DNA from: an uncultured Ruminococcus sp.
GTDB lineage: Bacteria; Bacillota; Clostridia; Monoglobales; Monoglobaceae
DNA length: 44,327 nucleotides
Direction of reading: 5' to 3'
Assembly: GCA_902766745.1 (NCBI GenBank)
Contig: CACXES010000069.1
Span: forward strand, 1 to 44,327
Of this stretch, positions 7,280-15,926 are shown one piece after another; the first letter of the stretch is position 1, and the number at the start of each line of letters is the position of its first letter. The translations under genes and the position numbers were made by a program. The notes beneath the pieces are model-generated. The model saw only the letters and a program-made list of their open reading frames with translations. It searched no databases and was not told the DNA's origin.

Positions 7280-10081
7280 ATGTTTAAAAGAATATTGGCT
7301 GTTTTCAATGTATTTGTATTGATGCTTTTGGCTTTCGGTATAAACAGCCTTGCGGCGGAGGAGTATAAGTTCCTGCTTTGCGGAAAAGAAGCGGAGCCGT
7401 CGCAGGTGATATTGAAGGATGATACTTATATGATTTCCGCCGAATGTGCGGAGAAAGTCTTGGGCGTAACGGTGTATTATTATGACGATAAAAGCAAAGC
7501 GGTGCTTTCCTATGACGGGAATGCCGTCACCGCCGAGAATAACAGCACGGCACTTTATGTCAACGGGGCATTAAAGCAAGCGGACAGAGAGGCTTTCTTG
7601 AAGGATGGTGAACTTTACGTCCCGATAGATACCACACTTAAAGAACTCGGCTTTCAGGTAAAGTACGATGAGCGTATGAAGGAGTGCAATGTTTACATTG
7701 CCTCCGAAGCGGAAAGGCTGCTGAATGCGGCGGAGAAAATCGACGGAATGTATGTATCGGAGGAGCTTTTATCCAATGAGTCCTTTGAGAGCAACTTTGT
7801 TCTGGCGGGCGGCTGGACAAATCGTGTGTCAAGTACGGTAATGCAATCCGATAGGTTTGCAAGAACCGGAAAGTATTCCGGACTTGTAACAAAACGTCCC
7901 TCGGGTTGGGCGTCAATTTCGCAGGACGTTTCGTCAGTGCTTACGGAGTACGGCCCGGGAAAATACAGAGTAAAGGGTTACATGAGAACCGCAGATGAAC
8001 CGTGCCGTATGACCATCAAGGTTGTTGTTACCAATTCGGAGGGCAAAAAGACAAGTACCGAAACGGCGGGAGAGAGCATCCTAACGGTGAGCAATGACGG
8101 CTGGACAGAGTTTAACTATGTTGCAGACCTCGATTGGAGGATGTCGATAAATTCGGCGCTTTTCTACTGTGAGGCAACCTCGAACACGGGAAAGACCGCC
8201 GAGGTGCAGGATTTTTATGTGGATGATTGTTCACTTGTAAAGCTGATGAATGACGATGATTACTTATCCATAATAGAAGCCCGCGTTGCACAGCAGGAAA
8301 AGGATAATGCGAGAGAGACAGAGGAGAAGACTCGTGCGGCGGCATTGACTGAAAAGTACGCCTCGGCGGAGCTTCAGACTTATTACCCCCGTGAGAGCCG
8401 GGAAATATTAAAGAACCCGTACAAGGGACTTATTATCTATCCCGGCACCAGAGCTTTCAGTGAGGAAAGCGCAAAGTGGGGCGGAGGCATCGGCTCTATC
8501 CTGTATCACAGATATGCGTGGTGCTACATCGAGCCGGAGGAAGGAGTTTATAACTGGGATATGCTTGATAAGAATATCGAGCTGTGCCGAAAGTATGGTA
8601 TGCAGTTCGGGCTCGGAATAGGCTCGACGGTAAACTACAACTCTGCCTCAAGCTATAACCAGGATACTCCCGAGTGGGTCTTTGAGGCAGGCTGCCGTGC
8701 TGTTGTTGAGGACTTCGGTAACGGTGTTTCGATAAAGGTGCCGGACTATGAAGATCCGATATTCAGGGAGAAAATGCAGAATATGATTGATGCATTTTCC
8801 GAGAGATACAATGACAATGACGTAATCGCATATGTAGATATGCGAAACTACGGTAACTGGGGCGAATGGCATTTTTACAATATGCCGACCAACAGGGAGA
8901 TAGATGCGCAGCGTACCAACGAGCAGTATTTTGCCTATATAGATATGTTCAAAAATATGCGGCTGCCGGCGTTGTCCTTTGTTGCCCTTCCGGATGTTAC
9001 CAAGTACGCAACCGAGACCCTCGGTGCGGGGATTCGCGGCGACGGACTTGTTGCCCCCGCCGAGATGGATAAGCATAAGAATATGAATTTGGTTGAAAAC
9101 AAGGCGATGGCGGTCGGTGAGTGGTTTGAACAGTACACCACGGTCTATCTGCCGGGAGGCAAGTACAGTTATGCGTTTGACACTGTTCCGATATTATTTG
9201 AAAGACAGATAAGAGAGGGACATATCTCGTGTATGGCGTTTTTGAACTGGGATGCGAACACTGCATACAATACCTGGAAGGATATGTATGACCGTGCGGC
9301 AAACTATGTGGGATATTGGTACAAACCGGTGAAAATCCAACATTCAAAGGACATTACCAAAGGAATATTCAAGCTGAAAGTCAAGAATGACGGTGTTGCA
9401 CCGCTGTTTGCCGGATACGAAAAGAAAGCGGTGGTAAAGCTTGCCTTGGCCGATGACAACAATAAGATAATCGACACGGTTGTGCTTGACGGATTTGATC
9501 CGATTTATTGGCAAGCGGGAGAGATGACGGAGTGTGTCGGCGAATATAAGTTTGAAAACACAGCCGGAGCAAGGAAGCTTCTTATGGGGGTATTTACAAA
9601 GGAGTCGAAAGACGAGCCGGATGTAAAGCTTGGGATTCAGGCAAACATGATTGGCGGCTGGTATGACTTAAGCTCAATGGAAAAGAGCGATGCGTGGAAT
9701 CTTGCCAACAACAAAAAGTTTTCTGCCAATGACTTGTACGCAGACGCAGGATATGGCTTCAGACGTCCCGAATACGCCTGCGACAACGATATGAACACAT
9801 ACTGGGCGAACAACTGCATAAGCGGCAATTACCTTGAGGCGGACTTCGGAGAAACAAAGACGATATCGCAGATTACCTTGAATGCGGTCGAAAATATCAA
9901 TGTGAAATATTCCGTTCAGGTGTACAACGGCGGGAAGTGGAAAACAATCGCCGATGAAATTTCAATGTCGGCGACAGGCACGAATATCAAGTTCAGAAGC
10001 GAAAAATGCGAAAAGCTGAGAATTGTGATAAACGAGGACAAGGATGCAGTTTTGAAAATATGCGAACTAAGTGTAATATAG
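7280..10081 (+). CDS. Secreted DUF4832-type barrel protein A1
   Basis: Large exported protein, 933 residues. Signal peptide about 1-26. Residues 27-140 resemble a copper-amine-oxidase N-terminal-like domain, a common accessory module in Bacillota surface proteins. Residues about 163-322 look like a CBM-type beta-sandwich (NESFE start, YVDDCSL end). From 370 a TIM-barrel-like domain of the DUF4832 type begins with ILKNPYKGL and carries DMRNYGNWGEWH at 520-531, with E529 a candidate catalytic residue. An Ig-like stretch follows to about 790, then an F5/8-type-C (discoidin-like) domain to the end. A2 at 15927 is its paralogue. Role: probably glycan binding or cleavage outside the cell; enzymatic activity is not established. 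It has no SLH domain of its own. Confidence 0.8.
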   Translation: MFKRILAVFNVFVLMLLAFGINSLAAEEYKFLLCGKEAEPSQVILKDDTYMISAECAEKVLGVTVYYYDDKSKAVLSYDGNAVTAENNSTALYVNGALKQADREAFLKDGELYVPIDTTLKELGFQVKYDERMKECNVYIASEAERLLNAAEKIDGMYVSEELLSNESFESNFVLAGGWTNRVSSTVMQSDRFARTGKYSGLVTKRPSGWASISQDVSSVLTEYGPGKYRVKGYMRTADEPCRMTIKVVVTNSEGKKTSTETAGESILTVSNDGWTEFNYVADLDWRMSINSALFYCEATSNTGKTAEVQDFYVDDCSLVKLMNDDDYLSIIEARVAQQEKDNARETEEKTRAAALTEKYASAELQTYYPRESREILKNPYKGLIIYPGTRAFSEESAKWGGGIGSILYHRYAWCYIEPEEGVYNWDMLDKNIELCRKYGMQFGLGIGSTVNYNSASSYNQDTPEWVFEAGCRAVVEDFGNGVSIKVPDYEDPIFREKMQNMIDAFSERYNDNDVIAYVDMRNYGNWGEWHFYNMPTNREIDAQRTNEQYFAYIDMFKNMRLPALSFVALPDVTKYATETLGAGIRGDGLVAPAEMDKHKNMNLVENKAMAVGEWFEQYTTVYLPGGKYSYAFDTVPILFERQIREGHISCMAFLNWDANTAYNTWKDMYDRAANYVGYWYKPVKIQHSKDITKGIFKLKVKNDGVAPLFAGYEKKAVVKLALADDNNKIIDTVVLDGFDPIYWQAGEMTECVGEYKFENTAGARKLLMGVFTKESKDEPDVKLGIQANMIGGWYDLSSMEKSDAWNLANNKKFSANDLYADAGYGFRRPEYACDNDMNTYWANNCISGNYLEADFGETKTISQITLNAVENINVKYSVQVYNGGKWKTIADEISMSATGTNIKFRSEKCEKLRIVINEDKDAVLKICELSVI

Positions 10082-10099
10082 TGATTTGGGAGTGAGAAC

Positions 10100-11824
10100 A
10101 TGGGAAACAAAATCAGAATTTCATTGATAACGGGTACTGTTTTGTCATTGCTGTTTGCACAGTGCGGCTTTGCCGCAGTAATCGACAGTGCCAAGGAAGA
10201 TATGAGTACGCAGACAATAGCTGTATCGGGAAGCGGACTTGTAAATTTCGATAAGGTGCTTATCGAAATTTACAATTACGAAAATGGCGGCGAGGAAAGC
10301 GGTATAGATTACGAGAATGATTTGGCGGGGGCATTGGTTGCCTCTGCTGATGAGAACGGAGATTATACGGCAGAGTTTAAGCTGCCCGACGGCGTTGAAA
10401 CCGGTACGAAGCTGCTTCGTGTAAAGCCGATAGTCGGTAAATATTCGGAGCAGGAGCTTGACTATTATTCATCGCAAAGCATAAATACGATTTTGATAAA
10501 TTGGAATAATGCGATAAACAATCAAGACGCCGAGTCGATGGAGAATGTTATAAACGATGTGACGGCACTAAAGATTATACTTAACACTTCGCTTGCCGAG
10601 ACTCTGCAAAAGGAGCTTTTGGACAAGAATAAGACAAATCTTGTAAATCGGCTTTTGACGCTGAATCCCGCCGAAAGCGAGATTTCGGAGTTTGCCGATG
10701 AGTTTAAGGCGTATTACTTGGAGTTTGCGATAAGCAATTTGTCGGAAAGGACCTCGGCAAAGCTGACCTTGGAGTTCTACGATGAAATAGATACCGTTAA
10801 GGGAAGTGCCTACACGGATATTATTTCCAAGATGAACGATGAAGAGAAAACGGCTTTGTTTGAAACAGCCGCAAAGGCGGTAACTCCCGGTATGTTAATC
10901 TCGGATTTTGCCAAGCTTATATACCAAAAGGCGGTTTACCAAAAGTTTTCCGAAATTTCATATTACAAAGATGTGAAGGGTTTTATCGACCTGTACAACG
11001 ATGATTATTTTAAGATTGACTTCAGTGTGTATAACACGCTTAAAAATACCTATAACGTGGATTCAAGGGTGCTCAGCGAACGAGACGGCTACTCCGACTT
11101 TGACAGCTTCAGAAAGCTGTATAAAACGTGGATAGATGACGAAAAGACCAAGGAGGAGAAAAAAGATCAATCGTCCGGAGGTTCGGGCAGAGGCTCGTCG
11201 GGCGGAGGAGCTTCGGCAGCAGTAAACGCAGCACCTATGCCCGTTGCCGAGGAGAACATTGTCGAAGACGTGATTTTTGAGGACTTGGAAGGCTTTGAGT
11301 GGGCGGAAGAACACATTATGGCACTTTATAACAAGGGTGTGGTTGACGGTGTCGGATCAAAGAAATTTGACCCATTGGGAATAACCGCAAGGGAGCAGTT
11401 CGTAAAGATGATATCTGCCCTGTTCACCGTTGAGAAGGAGCCCGAGAGCGCAGGCTTTACGGATATTCCGGAGGGTGAGTGGTATGCGAGGTACATTAAT
11501 AACGCAAAAGCAATCGGACTTATTTCCGGAAAGGATGATAACACCTTCGGCGTAGGCGAGAGCATTACCCGAGAGGATGCAGCGGTTATTTGCTTTAATG
11601 CATTGAAGCTCCAAAATCCTACATTGATTCAAGATACGGAAATTGAAAAATTGAACTTCCGGGATGCGGATGAAATATCAGCGTATGCTATTTATGCCGT
11701 GTCGGTATTAAATAAGCTTGACGTTATAAAGGGCGACACCGACGGATGTATCAAGCCGGCGGCGACCACCACCAGGGCGGAAGCTGCCACAATGATAGGC
11801 AGAGTTTTAAGTCTTATTCAGTAA
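10100..11824 (+). CDS. Secreted protein with three C-terminal SLH domains
   Basis: Exported protein of 574 residues that probably anchors to secondary cell-wall polymer. Signal peptide about 1-25. Residues 26-120 are beta-rich, and about 130-350 are mostly alpha-helical and unassigned. A Ser/Gly linker (about 355-373) leads to three SLH domains at about 395-443, 450-500 and 515-573, with conserved ITAREQFVKM, ITREDAAVIC and TTRAEAATMI helices. It lies 18 bases after A1 and 15 bases before the next gene, behind a GGGAG ribosome site. As the clearest SLH protein of the operon it may be the scaffold for its neighbours (inference); the helical region matches nothing I recognise. Confidence 0.85.
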   Translation: MGNKIRISLITGTVLSLLFAQCGFAAVIDSAKEDMSTQTIAVSGSGLVNFDKVLIEIYNYENGGEESGIDYENDLAGALVASADENGDYTAEFKLPDGVETGTKLLRVKPIVGKYSEQELDYYSSQSINTILINWNNAINNQDAESMENVINDVTALKIILNTSLAETLQKELLDKNKTNLVNRLLTLNPAESEISEFADEFKAYYLEFAISNLSERTSAKLTLEFYDEIDTVKGSAYTDIISKMNDEEKTALFETAAKAVTPGMLISDFAKLIYQKAVYQKFSEISYYKDVKGFIDLYNDDYFKIDFSVYNTLKNTYNVDSRVLSERDGYSDFDSFRKLYKTWIDDEKTKEEKKDQSSGGSGRGSSGGGASAAVNAAPMPVAEENIVEDVIFEDLEGFEWAEEHIMALYNKGVVDGVGSKKFDPLGITAREQFVKMISALFTVEKEPESAGFTDIPEGEWYARYINNAKAIGLISGKDDNTFGVGESITREDAAVICFNALKLQNPTLIQDTEIEKLNFRDADEISAYAIYAVSVLNKLDVIKGDTDGCIKPAATTTRAEAATMIGRVLSLIQ

Positions 11825-11839
11825 CACGGGAGGAAGAAG

Positions 11840-14509
11840 ATGAAAATTAAATTTAGTAGATTTGTTCCGTTTTTTCTAATGCTTGCGATGCTTTCGGCTC
11901 CGCTTGCGGCGTTCGGTGAGAACGCAGAAAAGGAGGAGAGTGCTGCGGTCGGCAGCGTATCGGGCTTGTATGAGATGAATTTCTTAAACAGCTTGAAAAT
12001 CGTGAACTACACCGAGGCGAAGCTGGCAAACCCCGTTACAAACGAGGAATTTGCCGGGGCGGCATCGCTTATAAAGGGCTCGACAAAGAATTATTATGAG
12101 GACGGACTCTTAAATGCACTTGTTACAACCGGAGATATGCTTTCGGTATGTAAATATCCGGACCGCACAATCACATATATGCAAGCGGTAAAGGCATTGG
12201 TATCGGTTTTGGGCTATGACTGTGACGCAAACCAAAAGGGCGGATACCCGAGCGGATATTTAAGCAGTGCAAGCAAGCTGAATATTACAAAGGGGACGGA
12301 GAAGACAGCTATGGACGCTCCTCTGACCTACGGAACACTTTGTATACTCCTTTATAACTGCCTCGATGTCGAGAGAGTTGCGGTCGTATCCTACAATTCG
12401 GACGGAACGGTTGAGGCAAAAAAGGCGGGAACCGTGCTGAACGATGTTTTTGAAATATACGAGGCACACGGACGGGTAACGGGAAACACCGTCACCTCCT
12501 TGTCGGGAAATAACGAGCTGAATGACGGCAGGCTTTGGATTGACTCCAAGCAATATATAAACGCAAATGCGGCATATGACGATTACCTTGGATACAATGT
12601 AAGATATTGGCACAAGGAAAACGATTTGGACACGGACGAGATATTGTATATGGAAAAGGACGAGTCGGCAAATAAAGTTCTGACGCTGAACAGTGAGGAC
12701 GGAAAATACAACAAAGCCGCCAATACTTATACATACTATCGGAACAACAGTCAAAAGTCCGCACGGCTCGATGACGGATATTGCCTGGTGTACAACAAAA
12801 GGGTGAGTGATAAGGGAATTGAAAGCTATGCGGACAGCATAGACGGTTATGTGACGCTTGTTGATACAAACGCAGACGGCAGATACGATTTTGTGGAGAT
12901 AGTGTCATACACAACGATTTATGTTTCAAAGATAAACAGCTATTCAAGGAGTTTGTATGATACCTTTAATCAGAGCAAGAGCGTGTGCTTTGACGATATG
13001 ATAGACGAGAGCAGATTTATCTTCGTTGATACAGAGGGGAATGAAATTAAGTTCGCAGATATAAAGACAGAGGATATCGTATCGGTAATGATGTCGGCGG
13101 ACGAGAAGCTTGCGAAAGCGATTGTGTCCCACGATAAGGTCAAGGCAAAAATCGATGGTGTGTCGAATTCAAAGGTCAAGGACAGTGCGTACATTGCATC
13201 GGGTGAGCAAAAATACACGGTTGCAAAATCCGTACTCAACCATTTAAGCGACATCGCTTTGGGTGAGGAATATCAGCTTTCGATTGACTTCAGAGGCGAT
13301 GTGGCAGGATTTGTAAAGAGCAGCTCACTGTTTGACGCAGGCATGATAATGAGCGTGGTTAAGACAGAGAGCGCCTTTAATGAAAGCTGCCCTCGGATTA
13401 TGATATACTCGACCGAGGGGAAAAAGGTAACATACAGCTTTGACGAAAAGGTAACCGTTGACGGAACCCGGTATAAGGAGGCGGCTGACGCCTATGACGC
13501 CTTGTATACCACGGATGACAGCGGAAATAAGGTTTATAAATCCGACTTCATCAGATACCGCATTCAGGACGATGCGGTGGTCGAGATTGATACGGCGTAT
13601 TATGATAAGAAAAACGAGAGTGAGCAATCTCTGCACCAAATCGGCACAACAAGCAACAAGACAATTCACAGAGACGGACAGTATTTTTACACTGTGAACG
13701 GTGACGGGGTTGTGTATGACAATGCGGTAACGCTGTTTATGGCGTATTTGATAGAGGAGTCGAGAACGGAAGAAAAGAATTACCAAATCGTTACCACAAG
13801 CAAATTTCCCTCGGGTTACTCAGTCCCCAACGTAACCGCATATACTACGGATTTGAAGTGTCCCGATACGAAGTACATCACCGTTGGTATGACCGACAGC
13901 TTTGCAAAGTCGATGAGCGGCGAAAATATGCACGTTGTATGCCTTACAAGTATCGGACAGAAGGTTGTGGGCGATGATGTGATGCAATGCGTAAATGCCT
14001 GGGATTTGCAGAAAAACGCTGCGGTTGAAATTACGGTTGAAAGCATTGAGAAGGTCAAGGACTTCAAGCGAGGCGACATCTTTTCATACAGCTTAAACTT
14101 AGACGGCGAATTCGGAAATGTGTACAAGGCATATGACGCAGCGACAAACAAGGTTACATTCACCGATGAAACCGGTGTGCAGGGCGCAAAGGCAAGCAGC
14201 GGCGGAAGCGTAAAATGGATTTACGGTATGCCGTATGCGGCGGCAAACAACTATGTTTATATGATACCGTATTCAAAGATTGCGGATATAGACAGCCTGT
14301 CATTTGCGGATTGCAAAATGGTTGCACATAAGCGCAGAGCTCCGCAGTATTATGTATATGATACAAAAAACAATAACAGAGTAGACAGCGTAGTGACCTC
14401 GGTCGAAAGAACTGAGCTTAAGGATTACATCAACACCGGCAGCAGTGCTGATACGGTTCTTGCGTTCAGCTATCCGAGTGAATATTCAGCAGTCGTAATT
14501 TTCAGATAA
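11840..14509 (+). CDS. Large secreted protein of unknown function, SLH-like N-terminus
   Basis: Exported protein of 889 residues; signal peptide about 1-26. Residues about 45-190 contain divergent SLH-like helices, recognisable from YPDRTITYMQAVKALV, YPSGYLSSASKLNITKG and LTYGTLCILLYNCLDV. The remaining 700 residues are beta-rich with many short charged turns and no catalytic motif or family I can name. GGGAGG precedes the ATG, and B1 starts 13 bases after its stop. Proteins with this arrangement are common next to SLH proteins in gut Clostridia (recollection, not a search). Possibly a structural cell-surface component; function unknown. Confidence 0.75.
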   Translation: MKIKFSRFVPFFLMLAMLSAPLAAFGENAEKEESAAVGSVSGLYEMNFLNSLKIVNYTEAKLANPVTNEEFAGAASLIKGSTKNYYEDGLLNALVTTGDMLSVCKYPDRTITYMQAVKALVSVLGYDCDANQKGGYPSGYLSSASKLNITKGTEKTAMDAPLTYGTLCILLYNCLDVERVAVVSYNSDGTVEAKKAGTVLNDVFEIYEAHGRVTGNTVTSLSGNNELNDGRLWIDSKQYINANAAYDDYLGYNVRYWHKENDLDTDEILYMEKDESANKVLTLNSEDGKYNKAANTYTYYRNNSQKSARLDDGYCLVYNKRVSDKGIESYADSIDGYVTLVDTNADGRYDFVEIVSYTTIYVSKINSYSRSLYDTFNQSKSVCFDDMIDESRFIFVDTEGNEIKFADIKTEDIVSVMMSADEKLAKAIVSHDKVKAKIDGVSNSKVKDSAYIASGEQKYTVAKSVLNHLSDIALGEEYQLSIDFRGDVAGFVKSSSLFDAGMIMSVVKTESAFNESCPRIMIYSTEGKKVTYSFDEKVTVDGTRYKEAADAYDALYTTDDSGNKVYKSDFIRYRIQDDAVVEIDTAYYDKKNESEQSLHQIGTTSNKTIHRDGQYFYTVNGDGVVYDNAVTLFMAYLIEESRTEEKNYQIVTTSKFPSGYSVPNVTAYTTDLKCPDTKYITVGMTDSFAKSMSGENMHVVCLTSIGQKVVGDDVMQCVNAWDLQKNAAVEITVESIEKVKDFKRGDIFSYSLNLDGEFGNVYKAYDAATNKVTFTDETGVQGAKASSGGSVKWIYGMPYAAANNYVYMIPYSKIADIDSLSFADCKMVAHKRRAPQYYVYDTKNNNRVDSVVTSVERTELKDYINTGSSADTVLAFSYPSEYSAVVIFR

Positions 14510-14522
14510 AGGGGTGATTGAT

Positions 14523-15908
14523 TTGAAGAAGAAATGCATAAAGCTTGCGTCACTTGCTGCCTCATTGGCGGTGGTCGGCGCGATGGGAGTATCGGCGGTG
14601 TATGCGGCGGAGGAATATACACCGAGTGTGCCGCTTAAGCCGTATCAGCCGGCAATAGAACAAATAGTAATAGATGATAATCTTGAGGGCAATGCGGAAT
14701 ATCCGATTGCGACTGCGCTTACCGGGTCCAACTCGGTAACTGAGGAGGATACCGGGAATACTGCCGTTAAAATAAATAACTGGAACTCTATTGCGTTGAT
14801 TGCCGCAAATAAGCCTGTCAATGCAGACAGCATAGTTGTTTCGTTTGATGTAAAGCCTACCGGTGCTGATTTTGCGACAGCGGCGGCAAGCGGAACCTTT
14901 GATACAAGTATGCGCTCGATTATTGCCTTCGGACTTAGAGCCGGTTGTACAGGTGAAAAGGGAGTCATGCTTTCGGGCGGCTCATCGGCGCTTTCCGACT
15001 TGGCAAAGGAAACGCTTCGGGGTGCCTGGGTGTCGGGAGCGTCACCCAATAAGTCAGATGCCGTATATCTTACCATTCCTCAAAATAATGCGGAAAACAA
15101 CGGTTATGTCAATGTTACGGCGGTTTTTGAAAGAAGAGATAACGGTGTTTATCTTAAGGGGCTGTATTTCGATGGAACAGATATGATGACAGATGCTCTC
15201 AGAGAGGGATTCAATGCAGAGGCAAACTGGTGGGAGGCAGATTCCTACACAAGACTTCTCCTTCAGAACAGAACAGGAAAGCCCCTGTACAATTATTACG
15301 ATAACTTTCTGGTATATGTTCCGCAGAGCTTCAGAATGGCAGATTTCGAGCTTGCATCGGACGGCAAAAGTGCAACGGTTAGCTTTAATGCGGCACTTGA
15401 CAGAAAAAAACTGCCTGAATTCACACTGACTGACGAGAATGGAGAATACTCATGCGATTGTTCTCTGACTTCAAACCCGAATGAGGTTTTGGTCAGCTTC
15501 CCGAAGGAGTTGGACGTAGAGGAAAATTCGTATTACCTGACATATACGGACATTGTGTCGGGAATCGGAGATGTGCTTGCCGGGAAAAAGATTCTTATAG
15601 GCAAGGACTATGTGAAAAAGCTTGAGGCGACGGCGGCAAAGAGCCAAAGCGGTGTTTCGGTGAACTTTGACGTCACCCCCGGAGAGGCTTCGGGAGATGT
15701 TTATGCCATGGCAATTCTCTTTAACGGAGACAGTATTATTGATTTCAAGCTTGAAAAGCTTGCTCTTGATAAGTCGCAGGGTGTAAACTCATTTACTCTG
15801 AATATGAGTGACGGTGATATTTCTGCGGTGACACGAGTTCAGGCATTTATGATTGACAGTCCGAAAAATATGCGTATCATCTCAGAGGTCAGCGATATAT
15901 CTTTTTAA
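14523..15908 (+). CDS. Secreted beta-rich protein B1 (TTG start)
   Basis: Exported protein of 461 residues. The start chosen is TTG at 14523: it sits 4 bases after AAGGGGTGAT, an extended Shine-Dalgarno match, and gives a normal MKKK signal peptide ending near AVYAAEE. An upstream GTG at 14514 would lie inside that site. Residues about 40-260 look like a lectin- or LamG-like beta-sandwich (VDSIVVSFDVKP-type strand near 100, DNFLVYVPQSF at its end). Then come an SbsA-type Ig-like domain (about 265-360) and a final beta-domain of about 95 residues shared with A2 and B2. B2 at 18764 is a paralogue with the same domain order. Likely glycan binding; no catalytic motif seen. Confidence 0.75.
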   Translation: MKKKCIKLASLAASLAVVGAMGVSAVYAAEEYTPSVPLKPYQPAIEQIVIDDNLEGNAEYPIATALTGSNSVTEEDTGNTAVKINNWNSIALIAANKPVNADSIVVSFDVKPTGADFATAAASGTFDTSMRSIIAFGLRAGCTGEKGVMLSGGSSALSDLAKETLRGAWVSGASPNKSDAVYLTIPQNNAENNGYVNVTAVFERRDNGVYLKGLYFDGTDMMTDALREGFNAEANWWEADSYTRLLLQNRTGKPLYNYYDNFLVYVPQSFRMADFELASDGKSATVSFNAALDRKKLPEFTLTDENGEYSCDCSLTSNPNEVLVSFPKELDVEENSYYLTYTDIVSGIGDVLAGKKILIGKDYVKKLEATAAKSQSGVSVNFDVTPGEASGDVYAMAILFNGDSIIDFKLEKLALDKSQGVNSFTLNMSDGDISAVTRVQAFMIDSPKNMRIISEVSDISF

Positions 15909-15926
15909 GAGAGTGAGCGTAAAACG

